From: Verrucomicrobiota bacterium
Lineage (GTDB): Bacteria; Verrucomicrobiota; Verrucomicrobiia; Limisphaerales; JACRJZ01
Length of the DNA stretch: 64,000 nt
Direction of reading: 5' to 3'
Assembly: GCA_016219875.1 (NCBI GenBank)
Contig: JACRJZ010000163.1
Span: forward strand, 30,222 to 94,221
Shown here: piece by piece, positions 42,756 through 52,900 of the stretch
Layout of the letters: every line of letters begins with the position of its first letter
Position numbering within the stretch: the first letter of the stretch is position 1
Translations under genes and position numbers: made by a program
The notes under the pieces: model-generated
What the model saw: only the letters and a program-made list of their open reading frames with translations
What the model was told of the DNA's origin: nothing
Database searches by the model: none

Positions 42756-42920
42756 GACCGACCAGTGTAGCCCACTACGCTAATTACGCCAATGCCTGAC
42801 ACTAATTGGAGCAGCCGAGGAGCTTGATTTCGGCTGGGTCTTCGCCACTCGCTCGCTGTGGGGGCCGCTGGCCGAGGCTTGGCCGCCCGTTTCTCCAGCA
42901 CTCCAGCACTTTCTTCCGCT

Positions 42921-43394
42921 TTACTTCCTCGGCATTGCCACCTTGCCCGTGCGGGTCAAGTCGAGGATGCCGAAGGGCTTCATCAGCTCGAGGAGCGCCT
43001 CCACTTTGCTTTCCGTGCCGGTGATTTCCACCGTGAGGCTCTTGGGCTGCACATCGACGATTTTCGCCCGGAAGATGTCCGTGATCTGCATCACCTCGGC
43101 GCGGGACTTGGAATCCACCGCCACTTTGACCAGCACCAGTTCGCGGTCCACATATTCGCCGTCGCAGAAGTCCTGGACCTTGAGCACATCCGGGAGCTTG
43201 TTGAGTTGCTTGACGATCTGCTCCAGCGTGGCGTCGTCGCCGCGGGTGACGATGGTCATGCGCGAGGCGCTGGCATCGTGCGTCGGCGCGACGTTGAGGG
43301 TGTCGATGTTGTAGCCGCGTCCGCTGAACAGCCCGGCAATGCGCGTGAGCACGCCGAACTTGTTTTCCACGAGGACCGAGATGGTATGTCGCAT
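42921..43394 (-). CDS. ilvN: Acetolactate synthase small (regulatory) subunit
   Basis: A 157-residue protein with the family signature: N-terminal ACT domain RHTISVLVENKFGVLTRIAG, LFSGRGYNIDTLNVAPTHDA, SRMTIVTRGDD, and the second half with RELVLVKVAVDSKSRAEVMQ and ILDLTRTGKVAMPR. It binds the catalytic IlvB subunit and gives feedback inhibition by valine in the first common step of branched-chain amino-acid synthesis. No ilvB is adjacent: the upstream 590 bases contain a leader peptide and terminator, and downstream is a kinase gene. It is therefore probably transcribed alone, under its own attenuator. The symbol ilvH would be equally fitting. Confidence 0.95.
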   Translation of the reverse strand: MRHTISVLVENKFGVLTRIAGLFSGRGYNIDTLNVAPTHDASASRMTIVTRGDDATLEQIVKQLNKLPDVLKVQDFCDGEYVDRELVLVKVAVDSKSRAEVMQITDIFRAKIVDVQPKSLTVEITGTESKVEALLELMKPFGILDLTRTGKVAMPRK

Positions 43395-43433
43395 AACTGA
43401 TTTCCGGTTGTTGGTGAAGCGCCCGCCAAAATC

Positions 43434-43463
43434 AAAAACCCGCGTCCTGACTGGAGGCGCGGG
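43434..43463 (-). terminator. Attenuator terminator upstream of ilvN
   Basis: On the minus strand the stem CCCGCG/CGCGGG (plus 43458-43463 and 43439-43444), extended by CCT/AGG inside, is followed by TTTTT at plus 43434-43438 and then GATTTT. It lies between the leader peptide stop codon (27 bases upstream) and the ilvN ATG (40 bases downstream), the classical position for an attenuator. Confidence 0.8.
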
Positions 43464-43490
43464 CGACCTGGGAGCGTGGGCACCAAGGCT

Positions 43491-43553
43491 TCAGGCCGCG
43501 TCCGTCCCGACGACGACGCGCACAACCAGCAGCACTGGGACCCTGAGATTCAT
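43491..43553 (-). CDS. Branched-chain amino-acid leader peptide controlling ilvN
   Basis: A 20-codon reading frame on the minus strand, from ATG 43553 to TGA 43491, encodes MNLRVPVLLVVRVVVGTDAA. Seven of 20 codons are Val and three are Leu, with clusters VLLVV and VVV; such runs let ribosome stalling report charged Val/Leu tRNA levels. A stem with a T-run follows before ilvN, as in the ilv/leu operons of proteobacteria. The peptide has no expected function besides being translated. Shine-Dalgarno signal before the ATG is weak, and the competing antiterminator stem was not resolved by eye. Confidence rests on composition, position and the terminator. Confidence 0.75.
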   Translation of the reverse strand: MNLRVPVLLVVRVVVGTDAA

Positions 43554-43607
43554 CGGTGCGCAAGCTAGCGGTGGGGCTGGGGCTGGTCAACTGATTTTCT
43601 GGGCGCT

Positions 43608-43749
43608 GGGGATTTCGGACAGGCTGATTCAAGAAACATGCGGAGAGGAGCGCGGGCAGCCTGCCCGCGCGTTCCGTCGAAAATGGGAGCGAAAAACCCG
43701 CGGGCAGACCGCCCGCGCTTCTTCTTGAATCAACCCTGGGATTTCGGAG
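43608..43749. repeat. Palindromic element flanked by 11-base direct repeats
   Basis: A pair GATTCAAGAA (43627 on) and TTCTTGAATC (ending about 43732) with inner arms gcgcgggcagcctgcccgcg and gcgggcagaccgcccgcgc forms an inverted repeat. On both sides lies gggatttcgga (about 43610-43620 and 43739-43749), compatible with a target-site duplication. The central part keeps open frames on both strands. It lies in the divergent region of ilvN and the giant gene. Confidence 0.75.
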
Positions 43750-43752
43750 CGC

Positions 43753-43930
43753 CTCCTGACACGACCGCCGGACCGCGGACGGCCCCCGTCCGCAGCGGCC
43801 ACGAAGAAACCGGCCCACTCCCTGGTTCCGCCGCGGAAATCGTGTCGGAGCCGCTGCGGCCCGGGACGGGCCGCGATCCGCCGGTGGTGATGCCGGGATG
43901 CGCCCGCGCGCCGCCCCGGCGATTTTTTTT
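43753..43930 (+). promoter_or_regulatory. Structured GC-rich leader of the 3,953-residue protein gene
   Basis: An 11-bp stem (with one bulge) joins CTCCTGACACGA at 43753-43764 with TCGTGTCGGAG at 43840-43850 and encloses the strong hairpin GCGGACGG-CCC-CCGTCCGC. After it come a hairpin GCGGCCC...GGGCCGC (about 43855-43873) and a terminator at 43892-43930. The ATG at 43990 is 59 bases beyond the T-run. The arrangement looks like a transcription-attenuating leader, but no known riboswitch class is recognised. Confidence 0.45.
43892..43930 (+). terminator. Intrinsic terminator with T8 run in the leader of the giant gene
   Basis: GCCGGG at 43892-43897 pairs with CCCGGC at 43915-43920, followed by GA and eight Ts (43923-43930). 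It precedes the plus-strand gene at 43990. On the other strand it would read from the gene's side and has no T-run, so it acts on the plus strand. Confidence 0.6.
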
Positions 43931-43989
43931 CGACTTCCCAAACCGTTCGGAAGTGGCACCTTCCCCGCAGCAAAGCCATTTGAAACGCT

Positions 43990-46900
43990 ATGTCTAATCT
44001 ACTTGTCTGCTGCCGTCGCGGGCTTCGGCCCCGTCCGTTCAGTCTGCTGGCCCTTCTGATTTCAGCTTCGGTTGCCGTGCCCGCCGCCCGGGCGGCGGCG
44101 CCGCCGAACGACAATTTCGCCAACGCCACGGTGATCTCTGGCACTCGTTTGTCGGTGAATGGCAACAATGGGAGCGCGACCAGCGAAACCGGCGAGCCGA
44201 CGTTCTGGGCCAGCGGTGGCACGCCGAGCCATTCGGTGTGGTGGCGCTGGACGGCCCCCAGCAACGGCCCCGTCGAGATCAACACCACCAACAGTTCCTT
44301 CGACACCATCATGGCGGTCTTCACCGGCTCAGCGGTGACGAGCTTGAGTTGTGTGGCGAGCAATGATGACTTCACCGCCTACGGGAGCCGGAGCCGGGTG
44401 CTGTTTACCGCCGCGATGGGCACGGTGTACCAGATCGCCGTGGACGGCTATAACGGCGCCACGGGCAGCGTCACTCTCAACCTCTCGCAGACGAACCAGA
44501 CTTTGACCTCGCGCTATGGCGGCCTGGGCTTGAACGGATCCAGCCAGTGGGCCGAGGTGGTCAACACCGCCAATCTGGGCCTGAGCCGGTTCACGCTGGA
44601 GACGTGGTTTTTCTGGCGCGGTTACGGGGCCACCGGCAATTCCGGTAGCGGCGGCGTGAACGCCATCCCGCTCATCACCAAAGGCCGCGGCGAAGCGGAA
44701 AACAGCAACCTGGACTGCAATTACTTCTTCGGCATTCAGCCCAACGGCATCCTGGCGGCTGACTTTGAGGAGTATCCCAGCACCGGCGCGGGCGGATTGA
44801 ACCATCCCATCTACGGCGCGACGGCGGCCACCAGCAACACCTGGCATCACGCGGCGGTCACGTATGACGGCGCCAACTGGGCGATTTACCTGGACGGCGT
44901 GTTGGAGGGTTCGCTGGACGTGGGCCGGACGCCGCGCTTTGACAGCATCCAGCGTGTCGCGTTTGGCTCAGCGCTGACGTCTTTGGGCGCGCCGCAAGGT
45001 TTCTTCGCCGGCACGCTGGACGAAGTTCGGATTTGGAGCTACGCCCGCAGTGATGTCCAGATCGCGTCGGACCTGGGCCGGACGATCACGAGCGCGCCGG
45101 GGCTGATCGGCCGCTGGTCGCTGGACGAAACCAACGGGGTGATTGCGCACGACAGTTCCGGCAACCTGGCCGACGGCGTGATCACGAACGGCGCGGTGTG
45201 GGCGCAGGGTTACGCGTTCGTCGCCCCGCCTTCGGTCATCCTCAGCACGCCGACCAACAACGCCTGGTTCCCGGCGTTGACGAACATCCCCATCACGGCG
45301 TTTGCCACGGACCCGGACGGCACGGTCGCGAGCATCCTCTTCTACGCCGGCACGAACCTGCTCGGCGCGCGCAGCAGCAGTCCGTTCAGCTTCACCTGGT
45401 CGAACGTCTCCGCCGGCTTCTACCTGCTCACGGCGGTAGGCGTGGATAACGCCGGCCAGCGCGGCACATCCGCCCCGGTCAGCATCAGCGTGGGCAAGGT
45501 GCTGGGCAGCCAGTGGGTCGCATACAACGACTACTTCTCCGGTCCCGGCACCCACCTCAACGCCACCGCCTGGAATCCGTTCGACACCCTCGGTGGTGCG
45601 CCGGGCAGCGTCGGCCCGCTGAAAAACATCCAGAACGGGCTGTCCCTGCCGGTGACGCTGAGCATCACCCAGATCGGCGCGGGCAACGGCGGCACTGCCG
45701 CCACGCCGGCCTTCGGCACGCCCGCTTACAACACCTTCAATGCTTACATCGACTGGGTGGCCGCCGCCTCGGGAGTCAACGTCCTGATGCTGCCCACCAA
45801 CTCCGCGGTCATCTACACCTTCACCGGCCTCGATCCCGGCAAGCGGTACGGGTTCAAGGCCACGGGCCTGCGGGGCCATCCCGCCTACACCAACCGCTGG
45901 TCGTTGTTTGAAATCACCGGCGCGGACTTCTTCGCCCCCAGCCACACGGCCAACGTGTTGACCCTCGCGCAACTTCCCACCCAACTCGCGCCCAGCCAGG
46001 CCGTGATGAGCACTGGCGACAACACCTCCGGCGACCTCATCGCGTGGGACAACATCCAACCGGGCGCGGACGGCACGTTCTCCGTGACCTCCACCAAGTT
46101 CAACGGTGACATTCCCGGCACCAGCACGGACGCGCCCTACAGCTACGGCCTGGGCGCGCTGCGGCTGGAGGAATTCGTCGCCGGCGCCCAGATCAACCTC
46201 ACCGGCCCGCCCGAAGACGCCTTCTTCATCCTCCCGACCAACGTGGTCATGACGGCCGCGCCCAACGGCTTCGACACGCCGGTCACCAACGTGGCCTTCT
46301 ATGCCGGTGCGGCGAAACTGGGTGATGCCACGTCCGCTCCCTACACCTTCACCTGGTCCGATCCCATCCCCGGCAACTACGCCCTCATCGCCGTGGGCGT
46401 GGACGGCACTGGCCTGACCGTGACTTCGGCCGTGGTGAACATCGTGGTGGCCAGCAACTATCCGCCGTCCGTCGCTCTGGCCAACCCGGTGGACAACGCC
46501 TCGTTCCTGGCGCCCGCCGCCGTGGTGCTCATGGCCGCCGCCAGCGACGACCTTGGCATGAGCGGCGTCAGGTTTTACTCCGGCACAAACCTGATTGGCT
46601 CCGACAACGCCAGCCCGTACAGCGTCCCTTGGACCGGTGTGCCGGCGGGCAGTTACGCCCTGACCGCCGTGGCCCAGGACATCTTCGGCTTGACCGCCAC
46701 TTCGGCCGTCGCCCACGTCACGGTCACCAACGACATGCTGCCGGTGGTCGCTCTCACCAGCCCGACCAACAGCCAAGTCTTTTACGGCCCCACCAACATT
46801 GCCCTGACGGCCACGGCGTCGGACGTGGACGGGACCATTGCCCGGGTCGAATTCTTCCAAGGCGCGGCGAAGATCGGCGAAAGCACCACGCCGCCGTACA

Positions 46901-49900
46901 GCGCCACTTGGAGCAACGTCATCGTGGGCGGAACGTTCCCGCTCCGGGCCATCGCCACGGATCGGATCGGCATGAAGGGCACTTCCGACATCGTCAGCAT
47001 CGTCGTCATCGGTGACGAGCTTCCGGTCGCCACCATCACCAGCCCGCCGGACGGTTCCTACTTTCGGGAGCACACCAACGTCACCGTGACCGCCAGCGCC
47101 ACGGACTCGGACGGTTCGGTCACTCAACTCGTCGTCACGGCCAACGGCACGGTCTTGGGCGCGGCCAGCGGCGGCGCGCTCAGCGTGTCCTGGACCAACG
47201 TGTCGCTGGGCACCTACGACCTGCTGGCCATCGCCACCGACAACCTCGGCGTGAGCAGCACCTCGGCCGTGGTGCAAGTCACCGTGGTCCCGGCCCAGCC
47301 GGTCGTCAGCCTGATCCCCCTGCACTCGGTCTGGAAGTACAACGACGCCGTGACGGCGGAAATCCCCGGCTGGACCCAGCGCACGTTCAACGACAACGCC
47401 TGGTCCTCCGGCCCGGCGGAACTGGGCTACGGCGACAACGACGAAGCCACGGTCGTCAGCTTCGGCCCCAGCAGCAGCAACAAACGCATCTCCACCTATT
47501 TCCGCCGCGCCTTCGCGGTGGGTGCTCCTCTGCCCTTCAGCTTGCGCCTGCAACTGCGGCGCGATGACGGCGGGGTCGTGTATCTCAACGGCACCGAGGT
47601 CTTTCGCAGCCCCAGCTTGCCGGCGCCCCCGACGGCGATCACGTATCGGACCTTGGCGAACGTGGGCGGGACTCCATCGGACAACATGGTGGACACCGCC
47701 GTCCTCAGCCCCAGCCTGCTCGTGCCGGGAACCAATGTGATCGCGGTCGAAATCCATCAGGCGGAGGCCAACAGCTCCGACCTCAGCTTCGACTTGGAAC
47801 TCCTGGGCATCACCACCAACGCTCCGCCGTCGGTTTCCTTCCTCAGTCCGGCGGACAACGCCGTCTTTACCGAACCGGCCGACATCACCCTTACCGCCAC
47901 GGCCGGCGACGCGGACGGCAGCGTTACCAACGTTGCCCTCTTCGTCAACGGCACGCGGGTTTCCGAATCCGCGACGCCGCCGTACACCTACACCTTGACC
48001 GGCTTGACGCGCGGATCGTACTCGCTGCAAGCGACGGCGCGGGACAACTGGGGCCAGCGCGGCACTTCGGCCATCCAGACGGCGTTCGTCGTCTTGTCAT
48101 CCGCGCCCACGGTCGAAGCGTTCCTGCCGCCGGGAGGGACCGTGAGCGCGCTCACCCAGATCGAAGTCCACTTCAGCGAGCCGGTCATGGGCGTGGACGC
48201 TGCCGACCTGTTGATCAACGGCCTTCCTGCCTCCGCCGTCAGCGGCGCGAATACCAACTACCTCTTCACCTTCCCGCAACCGCCGGACGGCGCGGTGTCC
48301 GTCAGTTGGGCGCTCGGCCACGGCATCACGGATCGCGAGACGCAGCCGCAGCCGTTCGACGGCACCAAGGCCAACGAAACCGTCCGCTACACGTTGGTGG
48401 ATACGGTTTCGCCCACGGTGGTTTCGATCCGGCCCGCTCCCGGCGCCACGGTGAAATCCCTGACGCGCGTGGACGTGGTCTTCAGCGAGGCGGTCGGCGG
48501 CGTGACCTCCGGCGACTTGCTCATCAACGGCACACCCGCCACACGGGTCAGCGGCTCGCTCTTCGGCCCCTACGTCTTCGAGTTCACTCAGCCGGCGACG
48601 GGCGTGGTCCAGTTCGCCTGGGCGGCCCAGAGCGGCATTCACGACTTCGCCGCGGCGCAGAACCGCTTCGCCGGCGGCTCGTGGACCTGCACGCTGGACC
48701 CGAACATCAGCGAGGCCGGCCTGCTCATCACCGAGATCATGTACCATCCCGGCTCGGAGAATGTCCGCGAGGAATATGTCGAACTCCTCAACACCAACAG
48801 CACGCCGCTGAACCTCGCCGGCTGGCGCCTCACCGGCGGCATCGGTTTCGACTTCCCGGCGGTGACCGTGCCGGCGGGCGGCTACTTGGTGGTGGCCGCG
48901 GACGTGGCTGTGTTCCAAGCGAAGTACCCGAACGTGACCGCCGTGATCGGCGGCTGGACCGGCCGGCTTGGCAACGGCGGCGATACCGTGCGCGTGCGCA
49001 ACGCGCTCGATGACGCGGTCGCCACCGTCACCTACGCGAACGAGGGCGACTGGGCCATCCGCCAGCGCGGGCCGCTGGACAATGGTTCACGCGGCTGGGA
49101 ATGGATCGCGGGCCACGACGGCAATGTGATCAACACCGCCACGGGCCAGAACGACGGCAACCGCTCGCTGGAACTTGTGAACACGGCCATGCCGAATGAC
49201 AACGGCCAGAACTGGCGCCCCAGCATCTTCGCCAACGGCTCGCCGGGCCAGGTCAACTCCCGCGCCACGGACAACGCCGCGCCACTGATCTACGACGTTA
49301 CCCACTTCCCGCCGGTGCCTAATTCGACGGACACCGTTACCCTCTCCGCGCGCGTCGTGGACGAACTCCCCAGCGGCGTGACCGTGCAGTTGTTCTACCG
49401 TGACCACAGCGTCGCGCCGCCGGAGGCCTTCGCCGCCATCGACATGTTCGACGACGCCACTCACGGCGACACGGTGGCCGGCGACCGCGTGTTCACGGTG
49501 CAACTGCCTCCGATGCCCGATCACACCGTCATTGAGTTCTACGTCTCGGCCACGGATTCCATCGGCAACGGCCGCACTTGGCCCGCGGCGGCCCGGCTCC
49601 AGAGCGGCGGTTTCAGCCAGCAAGCCAACGCGCAGTTCCAAGTGGACGACGAGATCAATGTTGGCACCATGCCGTTCTTCCGTCTCGTTATGACGGAAAC
49701 CGAACGCAACGAGTTTTACACCCTCAACTCGGCTAGCGACGCCGAGATGAACGCCACCTTCATCACGACCGACGGCGTCGAAACGGAGGTTCGCTACAAC
49801 TGCGGCGCGCGCATTCGTGGCGCCGGCTCGCGCGGCCGGCCTACCCGGAACCGCCGGGTGAACATCCCCAACGACCGGCTCTGGGAGGGCTACAGTGAGA

Positions 49901-52900
49901 TCAACCTCAACGTCCAGTACATCCACGCCCAACTGGCCGGGAGCCGTTTCTCACTGGCTTCGGGCCAGCCTTGCGCCACGGCGGTCGCCGTTCAGTTCCG
50001 CGTCAACGGCAACAACCACGCGCCTTCCGGCGTCCCGCCTCAGAGCAACGGCGACGGCGCCGGCTTCGGCACCTGCCTCTTCGTCGAGCCAATTGGCGGC
50101 GAATGGGCGGGCAAGCATTTTCCGGATGACCCCGCCGGCAACGTCTATCGCGGCTCCAGGTATCCGTGGACCGCGAACCTCAGCTACCGTGGCGCCGCCC
50201 CCAACACTTACATCAATGAGGGCTACTCCAAGACCTCCAACCGCAGCGACAACGACTGGACCGACCTGTTTGCGCTCACCTACGCGCTGAACGACACCAA
50301 CAACCCGGCCTATGTCGAGGGTGTCCTGCGCAACGCCAATGTGCGCATGTTCATGCGCTACTTCGCTGTCTCCGGCCTCATCAACTACTGGGAAACCTCG
50401 ATGTGCCGGGGCGTGGGCGATGACTACGCCATGTATCGCGGCGTCAACGACCCGCGCTTCATGCTCGTGGCGCACGACTTCGACACCGTTTTCAGCGAGG
50501 GCGACTCGCGGCCCGGCGACACCACCAGTCACACGATATGGAGCATGTTGAATCCGCCCAGCACTGATCCTGCGCAGGCGGCCAACTTCCTCTTCCCCTT
50601 CATGCGCCATCCTGAATTCGCGCCGCTCTACTACGAGGAACTTCAGCGCCTGCTCGACACGACCTTCCACCCGGCCCAGATGGCGCGGATGATGGACGAC
50701 GCGCTCACGGAGTTCGTCCCGGCCTACGTCATCGAGCGAATGAAGACGTTTGTCACCAACCGCGCGGCCTATGTTCGGTCGCAGATTCCGCAGAACCTGA
50801 CCGTTTCCACCGCCCTGGGCACGCTGGAGGGCTATCTCTACACCACCGCTTCGACTGTCACCTTGACCGGCCGGGCCAACGCCATCCGCACCCGCTCGGT
50901 GTCCGTCAACGGCCAACCCGTCCTCTGGTCCGCGTTCAGCGCCGCGTGGACGAATGTGGTGGCGCTCCAGCCGGGCCTCAACCGGCTGCTCGTTCAAGCG
51001 CTCGACACCAACAACGTCGTCTTTGAGCAGACTTCGCTCGACATCTGGTACGACACCGGCGCGACCGCGGACGTCAGCGGCGCGCTGTTCGGCAACGTCA
51101 CGTGGTCGCCGGCCAGCGGCCCGTATCACGTCACCGGCAACCTCACCATCACCGACGGCGCCACCCTCACCATCCAGCCGGGCACGACCGTCTTCCTCGC
51201 CCCTGGCGTCAACCTCACCGTGGCCAACGGCGGCCGTCTTCTGGCCGATGGCACCGAGGGCGCGCCGATTCGTTTCGCCCGCGTGCCGGGCGGCGGCAAC
51301 TGGGGCGGTATCACGGTCAATGGCGGCGTTCGTTCGCCAGAGACCCGGATCGCCCACGCGGTGTTCGAGGGCAACGGCTCGACCGCCATTCACTCGACTG
51401 GCGGCACGGTGTTCCTCGACCATCTCACGTTCAGGAACACCGCCGTCCAATACGTCTCGCTCGACGGCTCGTCCTTCGTCGTCCAGGACTGCGTCTTCCC
51501 GACGGCGACGACGGGCTTTGAATTGGTCCACGGCACGGGCGGCATCAAGGACGGCGGGCGCGGCCTCTTCCTCCGCAATTTCTTCGGCCGGGCCAACGGC
51601 TACAACGACGTGGTCGATTTCACCGGCGGCAACCGCCCTGGCCCCATCGTGCAATTCATCGACAACGTTTTCACTGGCTCGGGCGACGATCACCTCGATC
51701 TCGATGGCACGGACGCTTGGATCGAAGGCAACATCTTTCTTCACGCCCACAAGAACGGCTCGCCCGATTCGTCCAGCGCCATCAGCGGCGGACGCAGCGG
51801 CAGCGACCGGTCGGAGATCACGATCATCGGCAACCTGATCTACAACTGCGACAACGCCGCCAATGCCAAGGAAGGCAACTTCTACACCTTCTTCAACAAC
51901 ACCATCGTGCGCCAGACGCGCCTCGGCGGCACGGACACCGTGGGCGCCGTCGCTTTGCTCGCCGACGTGGGCACGCCTGAAGGCGCCGGCATGTATTTCG
52001 AGGGGAACATCATCGACGACGCGGAGCAACTGGCCTATGGCCGGACCAACGCGGTAGTGACGTTCACCAACAACCTCATCACCCGGCTCCAAGACGCGCC
52101 GTGGACCGGTCCCGGCGGAAACAACGCGACGAACGATCCGTTGTTCAAGTATGTGCCGGCGGTGACGGAGACGAGCAACTTCACCAGTTGGGCCTCGGCG
52201 CAAGTGCTGTGGGATTGGTTCAGTCTCAGGACGGGTTCGCCCGCCGTCGCAGCCGGCCCGAACGGGCGCGACCAGGGCGTTCCGCTGCAACGCGTCAATG
52301 CTTCGACGGTTCGACCCATCCGAGGCGCCAGTGTCAGCGGCGAACCCCGCGGCACCACCACCAAGACCACCGCCACACTCACGGTCGGCCCCAACCGCAC
52401 CGGCAGCGGCATCCCCGCGAGCAGTTGGGCCAACGGCTCCGGCTTCACGCACTATCGGTGGCGTCTGGACGGCGGCGCCTGGAGCACGGAGACACCGATC
52501 ACTCAGCCGCTCGCCCTCGCCGCCCTCGCCGACGGGCCGCACTACGTCGCGGTCATCGGCAAGCTCGACTCCGGCATCTACCAGAACGACGCGGAACTCG
52601 GCTCGGATGCGACGGTCACCTTCTCCCGCACTTGGGTCGTGAACGCCGGTGCTCCGCCGGTCCGGCTGAATGAAATCCTCGCCCTCAACGACGCGGCGGT
52701 GCCTGCGGGCAATCGCTACCCGGACCTGATCGAGCTGTACAACTTTGGCGCTGCGCCGTTCCAACTCGAAGGCCTGGGCCTGACGGACAACGCGGACGAT
52801 CCGTTCAAGTTCACCTTCCCGCCGGGCGCGGTCATCAACCCCGGCCAGCATCTCGTGCTCTACGCGGACAACGACACCACGCCGGCCGGCTACCATCTCG

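Larger units (their letters stand above)
43395..43989. other. 595-base divergent region between ilvN and the 3,953-residue protein gene
   Basis: Holds, from left to right, the ilvN ribosome-binding region (GGAAA about 10 bases before the ATG), the attenuator terminator (43434-43463), the leader peptide gene (43491-43553), a palindromic element flanked by direct repeats (43608-43749) and a structured plus-strand leader ending in a T8 terminator (43753-43930). Confidence 0.75.

Noticed and set aside
44968..48030. 1,020-codon minus-strand frame
   Set aside because: Same reason: a compositional shadow of the 3,953-residue protein gene.
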